Part shown: one piece after another, positions 1 through 7,057 of the stretch
Numbering within the stretch: the stretch's first letter is position 1
Layout: each line of letters begins with the position of its first letter
Source of the DNA: an uncultured Lentisphaeria bacterium
GTDB lineage: Bacteria; Verrucomicrobiota; Lentisphaeria; Victivallales; UBA1829
Direction: 5' to 3'
Assembly (NCBI GenBank): GCA_905211485.1
Contig: CAJMAW010000003.1
Span: 1-51,434 of the forward strand
Length of the DNA: 51,434 nucleotides
The notes under the pieces: model-generated
The model's input: only the letters and a program-made list of their open reading frames with translations
Databases searched by the model: none
Told to the model about the DNA's origin: nothing
Translations under genes and position numbers: made by a program

Positions 1-2
1 TG

Positions 3-326
3 GGCTGGAATACCGAGGCGGACGGCAGCGGCGTGGCGTCGGAGATCCGGCTGGAGACGAAGGAGCACCGGGCGGTGGTCATCACCGAATCCAAGGACGG
101 CGGCTACGGGCTGCTGCTGGATCCCAAGCGGCAGACGGTGACCCAGATCACCGGCGGCGACGGCGGCGCGCTGACGCTGCACGTGGACACCAAGGAGGTT
201 GCGTGGCACCTGCCCCGGCGGGGTGAGGGGCACATCACACTGACGTATACACTGCTTTTGGGCACACAGGCGTTGTCCGCCCTGTGTCTGGAGCTGACAC
301 TGACGAAAGAGGAGAAGGATATATGA
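3..326 (+). CDS. DUF1934 (YwiB-like) beta-barrel protein, 5' end cut by window
   Basis: The reading frame is open to the left edge, so the true start lies outside the window; a GTG at 33 is only the first possible start inside it. About 107 residues are visible. The C-terminal half has alternating hydrophobic strands (ALTLHVDTKEV, HITLTYTLLLG, LCLELTLTKEE) that resemble the end of DUF1934/YwiB proteins, small lipocalin-like barrels of unknown function. The stop overlaps the argS start (ATGA at 323-326), so the two are translationally coupled. A ywiB-argS pairing is common in Firmicutes, which supports the call. Codon use matches argS and differs from everything beyond about 2.13 kb. The family call rests on context plus a weak pattern match. 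Confidence 0.55.
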   Translation, partial: GWNTEADGSGVASEIRLETKEHRAVVITESKDGGYGLLLDPKRQTVTQITGGDGGALTLHVDTKEVAWHLPRRGEGHITLTYTLLLGTQALSALCLELTLTKEEKDI

Positions 327-2065
327 ACATGATCGACAACGCCAAGGCGCAGGTGCGGCAGCTGACGGTGGCCGCGTATGAAAAGGCCGCGGCGGCGGGG
401 CTGCTGCCCGCCGGTATCACCGTGGAGCCGGCGGTGGAGATCCCCAAGGACACCGCCAACGGCGACTACACCACCACCTTCTGTCTGGCGGCGGCAAAGG
501 CCATGAAGATGAACCCCCGGCAGGTGGCGCAGACCCTCATCGACAACATGACGCTGGAGGGCAGCTACTTCACCTCCGTGGAGATCGCGGGCCCCGGCTT
601 TATGAACTTCCGGCTGGGCGGCAAGTGGTTCGCCGACACCGTTGCCGCCATCGAGAGTGCGGGAGAGAAGTACGGCGAGAACGATTCCCTCGCCGGGAAG
701 AAGTACATGGTGGAGTTCGTCTCCGCCAACCCCACCGGCCCCATGCACATGGGCAACGCCCGGGGCGGCGTACTGGGCGACACGCTGGCAAGCGTGCTGC
801 AAAAGTCCGGTGCCCACGTGTGGCGCGAGTTCTACGTCAACGACGCGGGCAACCAGATCGAGAAGTTCGCCAAGAGCCTGGAGGCACGGTATTTCCAGAT
901 CATCAAGGGCGAGGACGCGGTGGAGTTCCCGGAGGACGGCTACCACGGTGACGACATCCGGGAGCTGGCGCAGGCGTTCTATGAAAAAGAGGGCGACAGG
1001 TATCTGGACTGCGATGAAAAGACACGCCACGACGCGCTGGCGCAGTTCGGTCTCAGCGTGAATATCCCCAAGATGAAGTCCGATCTGGCGCGGTACGGCA
1101 TCCGGTACGACCAGTGGTTCTTTGAGTCCTCTCTCCACGAGAGCGGCTACGTCGCCGAGTCCGTGCAGGCTCTGACGGACAAGGGCTTCACCTACGAAAA
1201 GGACGGCGCGCTGTGGCTGAAAACCTCGGAGATCCTGGCATCGCAGCTGCGCCGGGAGGGAAAGAGCGACGAGGCGATCGAGAAGCTGGGTCTGAAGGAC
1301 GACGTGCTCCGCCGCGCCAACGGGTTTTATACCTACTTCGCCGCCGACATCGCCTATCACCGGAACAAATTCGCCGTCCGGGGCTTTGACAAGGTCATCA
1401 ATATCTGGGGTGCCGACCACCACGGCCACGTGGCGCGGCTGAAGGGTGCCATGGACGCGCTGGGGCTGGACGGCGAGCACCGGCTGGACATCGTGCTGAT
1501 GCAGCTGGTGAAGCTGGTGCGTGACGGCGAGATCGTCCGTATGTCCAAGCGCACCGGCAAGGCGATCAGCCTTACCGACCTGCTGGACGAGATCCCCGTG
1601 GACGCCTGCCGCTGGTTCTTCAACGCCAAGCCGGAGACGCAGATGGAGTTCGATCTCGGTCTTGCCGTCCGGGAGGACAGCGAGAATCCGGTGTACTACG
1701 TCCAGTACGCCTACGCCCGTATCCGCACGCTGCTGAAGGCTCTCGCCGCCGAGGGCTACACGGTGCCCGCTGCTGCGGAGGCGGAGCTGTCCGTGCTGAC
1801 CGCCGACGAGGAGAAAGCCCTCATCAAGCAGCTGGCGCAGTACCCCGCCGTGGTGTATCTGGCGGCGCGGGACTACGACCCCAGCTTTATCAACCGCTAT
1901 CTGGTGGAGCTGGCCGCCGCGTTCCACAAGTTCTACAACGCCTGCCGCATCAAGGGCGAGGCGGAGAACGTGCTGCTATCCCGGCTGAAGCTGGCGGACA
2001 CCGCCCGCGCCGTGCTGAAAAACGGCATGACGCTCATCGGCTGCTCCGCGCCGGAGAAAATGTAA
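323..2065 (+). CDS. argS: Arginyl-tRNA synthetase
   Basis: Class I aminoacyl-tRNA synthetase that charges tRNA-Arg in the cytoplasm. The 580 residues match the usual 550-600. An N-terminal additional domain covers about residues 1-110. The HIGH-type signature appears as HMGN (H142 onward) after the conserved NPTGP. The KMSKS-type loop is MSKR at 407-410. The C-terminal DALR anticodon-binding helices include YVQYAYARIRTLL. I chose the ATG at 323, not the upstream GTG in the same frame, because it overlaps the DUF1934 stop and has AGGAG eight bases before it. A strong intrinsic terminator follows within 10 bases. Codon preference (CTG, GCG, AAG, GAG) and sequence look like Clostridia/Oscillospiraceae, unlike the Lentisphaerota-like remainder of the window. 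No defect is visible. Confidence 0.96.
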   Translation: MNMIDNAKAQVRQLTVAAYEKAAAAGLLPAGITVEPAVEIPKDTANGDYTTTFCLAAAKAMKMNPRQVAQTLIDNMTLEGSYFTSVEIAGPGFMNFRLGGKWFADTVAAIESAGEKYGENDSLAGKKYMVEFVSANPTGPMHMGNARGGVLGDTLASVLQKSGAHVWREFYVNDAGNQIEKFAKSLEARYFQIIKGEDAVEFPEDGYHGDDIRELAQAFYEKEGDRYLDCDEKTRHDALAQFGLSVNIPKMKSDLARYGIRYDQWFFESSLHESGYVAESVQALTDKGFTYEKDGALWLKTSEILASQLRREGKSDEAIEKLGLKDDVLRRANGFYTYFAADIAYHRNKFAVRGFDKVINIWGADHHGHVARLKGAMDALGLDGEHRLDIVLMQLVKLVRDGEIVRMSKRTGKAISLTDLLDEIPVDACRWFFNAKPETQMEFDLGLAVREDSENPVYYVQYAYARIRTLLKALAAEGYTVPAAAEAELSVLTADEEKALIKQLAQYPAVVYLAARDYDPSFINRYLVELAAAFHKFYNACRIKGEAENVLLSRLKLADTARAVLKNGMTLIGCSAPEKM

Positions 2066-2070
2066 CGCAA

Positions 2071-2110
2071 AAGCTCCCTCAAGTCGCGGGACTTGAGGGA
2101 GCTTTTTTTG
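2071..2110 (+). terminator. Rho-independent terminator of argS
   Basis: Perfect 14-bp inverted repeat, AAGCTCCCTCAAGT (2071-2084) with ACTTGAGGGAGCTT (2091-2104), a six-base loop CGCGGG, and a run of T to 2109. It lies five bases past the argS stop. It is the last element clearly belonging to the Firmicute-like segment. Confidence 0.95.
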
Positions 2111-2140
2111 ACAGCAGATGGCTGCGGGGCGGCTAAGTGC
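2105..2140. other. Compositional junction between two genomes
   Basis: Left of this point are Firmicute-style genes ending in a clean terminator. Right of it is a minus-strand YrdC gene whose C-terminus stops abruptly at 2133, and all later genes have a different codon style. The break therefore lies between the terminator's T run and the YrdC stop. A chimeric contig is the simplest reading; a true recombination cannot be excluded from one sequence. Confidence 0.6.
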
Positions 2141-2636
2141 CGAAGCAGAGGCGGACGGCGAGGGCGGACGCTAAGTACGCCGCCGCGTCCGCCGTCAGGG
2201 CGGCGGGAAGGCCGGACAGGTTCGCACTCGTCGAAGCCAGCGGGGCGTCATATTCCTCCATGAGTCTCAGAAGAAAGGGATGATCCGGAATCCGGAATCC
2301 GAAGGTCCCCCCCAAACCGTCCGGGACAACAAGCGTAATCGGTCCGGGACAGAAGGCCCCGGCAAATCGCCGGGCAAGTTCGGGAAGGGGCGGACAGCAA
2401 TCCCGCAGCGCCGCAGTATCATGTACAAACGCCGCAAACAGCTTGTCCGCGCTCCGGCGCTTCATGGCATAGATTTTCTCCCGCGCGGCGGAATCGTTCC
2501 AGGCGCAGACCAGTCCGTAGACAGTCTCCGTCGGAAGCAGCAGCACCGCGTGCGCGGAAGGCGTTTTCAGCAGGGCAAGAGCCTCTTTCAAGGCAGCGTC
2601 AAAAGAAGTTTCCCGGATCATTGCCGTATTTTTCAT
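2133..2636 (-). pseudogene. Sua5/YciO/YrdC-family threonylcarbamoyl-AMP synthase, truncated at 3' end
   Basis: YrdC-fold proteins make threonylcarbamoyl-AMP from threonine, bicarbonate and ATP for the t6A modification of ANN-decoding tRNAs. Visible family marks are LPTETVYGL at about 34-42, the KRRSADK substrate-binding stretch, PGPITLVV, GFRIPDH and STSANLSG. The protein ends at residue 167 right after the SANLSG region, in LCFGT. Normal members run to about 190-210 residues and contain a C-terminal VPSTVVD-type segment, absent here. The end coincides with the compositional junction, so the gene is probably intact in its own genome and cut by the join. The start at 2636 has AAGAAAGG directly before it; ATG at 2621 is an alternative. 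Confidence 0.82.
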
Positions 2637-2803
2637 CCTTTCTTCTTATCCAGTGTTTTTCCGTTCATCTTTTTCACTTTCTCTCCGGATTTTCCCTCCG
2701 GATTCCCGATTTTCCTCCCGGTTTCCGGCCTTCCCGCGAAGGAGGAGGAAGAAGGGAGAAGAAAAGGGGGAAAAATCATGTTCCGGGAGGCTCCCGGCCG
2801 CCT

Positions 2804-4534
2804 TCACCGTCCCGCAGGAGGAGAGGCTTTCCTCCCGGCGGCGGCCGCCGCGGCGTGGGAACTGGAAAGAAACAGAGAGCGCCAGAACGGCATCCACCGC
2901 TTCTCCAGACGCAAACGGAATTCACATCTCTTCCCCGAAGAATCGGAATCGACTTCGAGAAGAGGCGGATCCTCCGTCTTCCCCCCCGCTATTGCGTAAA
3001 GGCGGAGAAATCCTCCTTCCCGGGGGATTTCAACGCTTCCGGATTCCGCTCTCAGGACGGCAAGTTCCGCAAGGGGAAGAGCACTCCGGAGAAAAAGGAG
3101 TTTCCCTTTTCCCGGTTCCGAAAAGCAGTACAGGGCTCCCGGGAGCTCTCCCCCGAAGGAACGGAGATGCCAGAAATAAGGTTCTTCCGTGCGCCTGGCT
3201 CCGGAACGGAGCAGAAAAGAGTCCAGCTCTCCGGAACGGGCTTCCGGAAAGGACAGTTCCAGTCCGAAAAAAGGAATCCCCTCTTCCCTGCCCGCAAATG
3301 CAAGGACTTCCTGGTCCGCGGACTGCAAACGGAGCAGGAAGGAGAAGAATCCGGGCGAAAGATCCGATGCGGAGTTTTCCTCATCGCTCCCCTCCCCCGT
3401 CATCCGGAGTGCGGCGAGAAAACAGAGCACCCTCTCCAGGATGGCATCGCGGTTCCGCCCGGGGAAAAGACAGGCCGCAAATTCCGTCCGGGCAGGAAGT
3501 CCGGCGGGGAAAAACGCTTCTCCCCTGCCGCCGGGAGATACGGACGGGCGGGAAGACAGGAGAGAAGGTTCCCTCCCCGTTTCTTCAGAAGAAAGACCCG
3601 AAGAGGCGGAAGCGGAATCCCGGCAGACAAGTGTCATGGACAGAGCTTTCCGATCCGGAAAAAACTTCCATTCGAGAAGGTCGAAACGGTTCAGAAACGC
3701 CACGGCTTCCTGCGGAAGGGGTTTCTCTCCTCCCGGGGAAGAAGCCTGAGTCTTTCTTCCCGGCCGGGAAAGAGAATTTTTCGCCGGGGGAAAGAGAGAA
3801 TGCAGAAGATGGGAAAGAGCGTCATTCCAGGAGAATCTGTCCCCTCCTCCCGAACGCCTGTCAAAACGCAGTTCCACCCCTCCCGGCGGAACGGAACACG
3901 CAGGCTCTGAAAAAAAGAAGGACGGCGGATGTGTTTTTCCCCCCGCAGAGGATGAGACCGGAAACAGAGAGGCCAAACGCCGGGATGACAGCAGACAGAC
4001 CCGTTTCCCCTCCCCCGGAAGGAAAAGAGGATGGAAGATTTTCCCCCCGAAGGAGATCTCCCGGGGAAGAGTTTCCCGTTTCCGGTCCGCAAAAATGCAA
4101 AGTCCCCATTCGCCGCCGTCACCGGGAGAGAGCAGACAAAAGGAAAAAGGCGCCGTCATATCAAAATCCGAAAACGCCGGATGCATGGCCAGAGCCGCGG
4201 TTCCCAGGACGATCCAGTCGGCGGAACGCGGCAAAAACGATTCCCCGAGTCCGGCAAGAATTTCAGAGGTCTTTAAAAGAGAAGGCAGCTGCAGCGACAT
4301 CACCGCCACGGGCACGGCGGCGGCGTTTTCTCTCCCGGATTCATCTCCCGATTCCACCCCCTGCACAAAGGACGAAGACTCTGCTTTCCCCGTCCCTTCG
4401 TTTTCCTCTTCCGCAGCGGAGCAAAAGCAGGGAGAGAATAGCATGATTCCGGAAAACAGCAGGACAGCCGCCGCCGGAAGCGGCAGAAGACACCTTCGAC
4501 GCAAAATGGGGAATCCGTTGTTCACTTGACGCAT
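2804..4534 (-). CDS. Secreted protein of unknown function
   Basis: I do not recognise a family. The 576-residue product begins with a basic stretch (ILRRR), a hydrophobic core (LPLPAAAVLLFSGIMLF) and a small-residue cleavage-like site (CFCSA-AEEE, about residue 39), so it is probably exported. The rest is rich in Ser, Gly, Phe and Leu with many charged loops and no second obvious membrane segment. The ATG at 4534 overlaps the end of the methyltransferase gene by 13 bases, which suggests translational coupling; the frame stays open further upstream but inside that gene. Long open frames on the opposite strand (to about 597 codons) give Lys/Arg/Pro-rich products typical of antisense shadows, so the minus strand is preferred. 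Confidence 0.6.
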   Translation of the reverse strand: MRQVNNGFPILRRRCLLPLPAAAVLLFSGIMLFSPCFCSAAEEENEGTGKAESSSFVQGVESGDESGRENAAAVPVAVMSLQLPSLLKTSEILAGLGESFLPRSADWIVLGTAALAMHPAFSDFDMTAPFSFCLLSPGDGGEWGLCIFADRKRETLPREISFGGKIFHPLFLPGEGKRVCLLSSRRLASLFPVSSSAGGKTHPPSFFFSEPACSVPPGGVELRFDRRSGGGDRFSWNDALSHLLHSLFPPAKNSLSRPGRKTQASSPGGEKPLPQEAVAFLNRFDLLEWKFFPDRKALSMTLVCRDSASASSGLSSEETGREPSLLSSRPSVSPGGRGEAFFPAGLPARTEFAACLFPGRNRDAILERVLCFLAALRMTGEGSDEENSASDLSPGFFSFLLRLQSADQEVLAFAGREEGIPFFGLELSFPEARSGELDSFLLRSGARRTEEPYFWHLRSFGGELPGALYCFSEPGKGKLLFLRSALPLAELAVLRAESGSVEIPREGGFLRLYAIAGGKTEDPPLLEVDSDSSGKRCEFRLRLEKRWMPFWRSLFLSSSHAAAAAAGRKASPPAGR

Positions 4535-5097
4535 CGGTAGACAAATGCCGGAGGCAGATTCTTCCAGACTACCTCCGATTTGCTGACACGGGAAAAATAT
4601 TTCTGCAGACGTTTCCTGAATTTTCTGCCCGCCGGAAGCAGCGTTCCCTGCAAATAGGCGAAGGTGGTGAACACTCCGCCGTCCGGAGCGAGGGAATCGT
4701 AAATCACGGAAAGCAGTTCCTCCTGCAGAGAGTCGGAAAACGAGGCCCACGGGAGACCTGAAATAATGACATCCACCTGAGAGACGCCCTCCTGATTCAT
4801 CAGAAGGCGCAGATTGGCGGCGCTGTCATTGTACAGACGCACCTGCGGGAACTTTTTCCGGAACGGAGGAATGACATTCGCATTCAGTTCCACGGCAAAT
4901 AATTTTGCAGTCGGAGAAATGGATTCGAGAATCAGCCCGGTCGCCGCTCCCGTCCCAGGCCCGAGCTCCACGACTGAGGCGGCCTTTTCAATGCCGATCT
5001 CCCCGGCCAGGGTGCGGCAGAGAGTGCGGGAACTGGGCCAGATGGCGCCTGTGGTCCTGGGGTTCATGATAAACTGGCCCAAAATTGTGTTCTTCAT
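4522..5097 (-). CDS. SAM-dependent methyltransferase, PmtA-like (phospholipid N-methyltransferase family)
   Basis: A 191-residue class I methyltransferase. The SAM-binding motif I is VELGPGTG (about 43-50), followed by acidic residues at the ends of later strands (FAVELN, about 68-73) and the motif IV-like ISGLPWASF. The opening (GQFIMNPRTTGAIWPSS) and the closing (LPPAFVYRC) are typical of the COG3963 group, which includes PmtA enzymes that methylate phosphatidylethanolamine and relatives annotated as rRNA adenine dimethylase-like. The substrate cannot be fixed from sequence; lipid is likelier than RNA. The start has AGGTGAG about nine bases upstream, and a near-consensus promoter lies at 5173-5201. 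The gene is coupled to the secreted protein downstream. Confidence 0.8.
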   Translation of the reverse strand: MKNTILGQFIMNPRTTGAIWPSSRTLCRTLAGEIGIEKAASVVELGPGTGAATGLILESISPTAKLFAVELNANVIPPFRKKFPQVRLYNDSAANLRLLMNQEGVSQVDVIISGLPWASFSDSLQEELLSVIYDSLAPDGGVFTTFAYLQGTLLPAGRKFRKRLQKYFSRVSKSEVVWKNLPPAFVYRCVK

Positions 5098-5172
5098 TTG
5101 TTTTTCTCACCTAAGTAACACATCAGAGTTTGCCGGGGGGTGAAAGAGAAACGCAAAATGCGTTCCTTGTTT

Positions 5173-5201
5173 ACTATAGGCATATCCCGTCTTTTTTTCA
5201 A
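5173..5201 (-). promoter_or_regulatory. Sigma-70-type promoter for the methyltransferase operon
   Basis: On the minus strand: TTGAAA (5201-5196), a 17-base spacer, TATAGT (5178-5173). It lies about 76 bases before the methyltransferase start. The same boxes occur at 5912-5939. Confidence 0.65.
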
Positions 5202-5350
5202 GCGTTCCGGATTGCAAAAGGCTTCCCCCCTTTCTACGCAAGACAACGCCGGAGCGGCGCGCTCCGGGGAAAAACTCCTCTTTGACGCAGATTCCTTATT
5301 CAGACGGAACATATCATTCCGCCGTAAAGACAGAACAGGAGAGTCCACCA

Positions 5351-5905
5351 ATGAGCTTCCCCCAATTCCCGGACAAAAACAGAAGATTCAATCCCGCGGC
5401 GCCGCTCAGAAACAAGAGGCGGGAACTCTTCTGCCGACTCTACGCTTCCGATTTCTGGGGCAGACCGGAAGAAGCACTGAAAGCGGCCAATTATCATGTC
5501 CAGGGCGAATCCGCGGCACGGAAAACCGCAGGCATGATCCTTGATTCGGAAGAAGTCCGCGAACGAATCGCCTACCTGAGAAAAATCAAGTCCGAAAATT
5601 CCGTGGCGGACGACGCATGGATCAAGGAAAGCCTCATTAAAATCATCGAACACGCAAAAAAGGATTCCGACCGCATCCGCGCCCTTTCCAATCTGAAGAA
5701 GCTGCTCGTCAGCACCTCTTCTTCCGCCCCTGGCGCCTCCGGAAGACGCAGCAGAAATGAAATCAGCATCTCCATGGAACAGGCCGTGTTCCCCTTCTTT
5801 GAAGGCGGGGAAGATGGAGCAGAAGACTATCCGGATCCTTCTCCTCAAATTTCGACTCAAACGTCTTCCCCGCCGGCTTTCCCGCCCGGGGCCTCCTCTT
5901 CTTGA
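5351..5905 (+). CDS. Orphan terminase small-subunit-like DNA-binding protein
   Basis: 184 residues. Residues about 20-80 follow the phage terminase small-subunit pattern (Terminase_2 type): 'KRRELFCRLYASDF', a helix-turn-helix-like stretch beginning EEALKAANY (about 40-48), then SAARKTAGMIL and 'EEVRERIAYLR'. Such subunits bind the packaging site and feed DNA to the large terminase ATPase. Here there is no large subunit, portal, capsid or integrase nearby, so it is either a prophage remnant or a host gene reusing the fold. A second helical stretch (about 88-120) and a low-complexity Ser/Pro-rich tail follow. The ATG at 5351 is preferred because AGGAGA lies eight bases upstream; the frame is open further upstream without a good site. 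Confidence 0.6.
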   Translation: MSFPQFPDKNRRFNPAAPLRNKRRELFCRLYASDFWGRPEEALKAANYHVQGESAARKTAGMILDSEEVRERIAYLRKIKSENSVADDAWIKESLIKIIEHAKKDSDRIRALSNLKKLLVSTSSSAPGASGRRSRNEISISMEQAVFPFFEGGEDGAEDYPDPSPQISTQTSSPPAFPPGASSS

Positions 5906-5911
5906 GGAAAA

Positions 5912-5939
5912 TTGAAAAAAAAGAGCCGCGGTGTATAGT
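5912..5939 (+). promoter_or_regulatory. Sigma-70-type promoter for the radical SAM / kinase / hydrolase genes
   Basis: TTGAAA (5912-5917), 16-base spacer, TATAGT (5934-5939). The predicted transcript has a leader of about 200 bases before the gene at 6149. That leader contains a perfect palindrome, CCGCCGTACGGCGG (6058-6071), and a small hairpin AAACAT/ATGTTT just before it, both possible regulatory structures. Confidence 0.6.
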
Positions 5940-6148
5940 ATTTCCTTTCTTTCATGTTTTCTTGAATGTTTGAATGACTTTTTTCACTGACGGACGGAAA
6001 TGATGGCGGACCATATCCGGATAAAAACGGAAACATCCGTTGGAATGTTTTCTTTCCGCCGTACGGCGGCGGGATCGGGAGAAATGGGGATGGGGCTTCC
6101 CGCAGGAGCGGAGGATCAGGATCTGGAATCCGGGGGAAACACTTTCTT

Positions 6149-7030
6149 ATGATGAACGGATGGCTTGATGAAAATACGCTCTTCCGCCCGCCCGCGGAAG
6201 GGAAAAGCCTGATTTTTCAGGTGACGCGCGGCTGCCCGCACAATCGCTGTTTGTTCTGCGGGATGTACAAGACGGTTTCCTACCGGGAATACGATCTCCG
6301 GAAAATCGAAGCGGACGTTGAATGCGCTCTGCGCCGGGGCTTCGGAAACGCCAGAAGAATCTTCCTTGCCGATGCGGACGCCTTTTCGCTCTCCACGGAA
6401 AAACTCGAATCCATTCTGCTTCTTCTGAACAGGAAATTCCCCCTGCTGAGCCGCGTTTCCTTTTACGCGGGCGGGCATTCGATTCTCTCCAAGACTCCGG
6501 ACGAACTCAGACGCCTGAAAGAGCTGAAGGCATCGACACTCTATCTGGGCCTTGAAAGCGGCTCCGAAGAACTTCTGAAACGTGTGGGGAAAGCCTGTAC
6601 GGCGGAAGCCATGACCGAAGCCGTGATCCGGGCGCAGGGCTGCGGGCTGAAAGTTTCCGTCATGATTCAGCTCGGTCTCGGGGGAACGGAATTCAGCAGG
6701 ATTCATGCGGAAAAGACGGCGGAAGTGCTCAACTGCATGCGTCCGAAACTGCTTTCCGCCCTGCGCTTCATCGAGATTCCCGGTCTGACGCCCATGTTTA
6801 AAGGCTATCATCCCCTATCCGAAAAAGGCTCCGCCGTGGAACTTCAAACCATTCTTTCGCTTCTGGATCTGGACGGGACGGTGTTCCGGGCGAATCACAG
6901 CTCCATCCCCTTTCCCCTTGAAGGACGCTTCCCGAAGGACCGGGAAAAATGGATCGCCACCCTTGACGCAGCCGTAAAAACGGGTATCTTATCCGAATCA
7001 GGACCGGGTCCCCTCCCGCTCTTTCTGTAA
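6149..7030 (+). CDS. Radical SAM protein of unknown substrate
   Basis: 293 residues. The [4Fe-4S]-binding cysteines are in TRGCPHNRCLFCGMY: C29, C34 and C37, spaced CX4CX2C, a spacing I associate with clostridial-type radical SAM proteins with a 'TRGCxHNxC' start. Further radical SAM marks are the 'YAGGHS' strand, the LYLGLESGSEELLKRVGK segment typical of the barrel's SAM-contacting region, and QLGLGG. There is no B12-binding, TRAM or SPASM domain. It likely acts in the cytoplasm on an unidentified substrate. Two adjacent ATGs (6149, 6152) follow GGGGGAA by about 10-13 bases. The downstream kinase begins 27 bases later, so they are probably cotranscribed. Confidence 0.85.
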   Translation: MMNGWLDENTLFRPPAEGKSLIFQVTRGCPHNRCLFCGMYKTVSYREYDLRKIEADVECALRRGFGNARRIFLADADAFSLSTEKLESILLLLNRKFPLLSRVSFYAGGHSILSKTPDELRRLKELKASTLYLGLESGSEELLKRVGKACTAEAMTEAVIRAQGCGLKVSVMIQLGLGGTEFSRIHAEKTAEVLNCMRPKLLSALRFIEIPGLTPMFKGYHPLSEKGSAVELQTILSLLDLDGTVFRANHSSIPFPLEGRFPKDREKWIATLDAAVKTGILSESGPGPLPLFL

Positions 7031-7057
7031 CAATCCCCCTGCTGAGGCTTGATTAAA

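Noticed and set aside
104..1927. Minus-strand 607-codon frame opposite argS
   Set aside because: Antisense shadow of a highly biased GC-rich gene; the product is His/Leu/Val-rich with no domain.
2621..4446. Plus-strand open frames of 429 and 597 codons
   Set aside because: They lie opposite the secreted-protein gene, give Lys/Arg/Pro/Ser-rich products with no family likeness, and lack good start sites; they reflect codon bias on the other strand.
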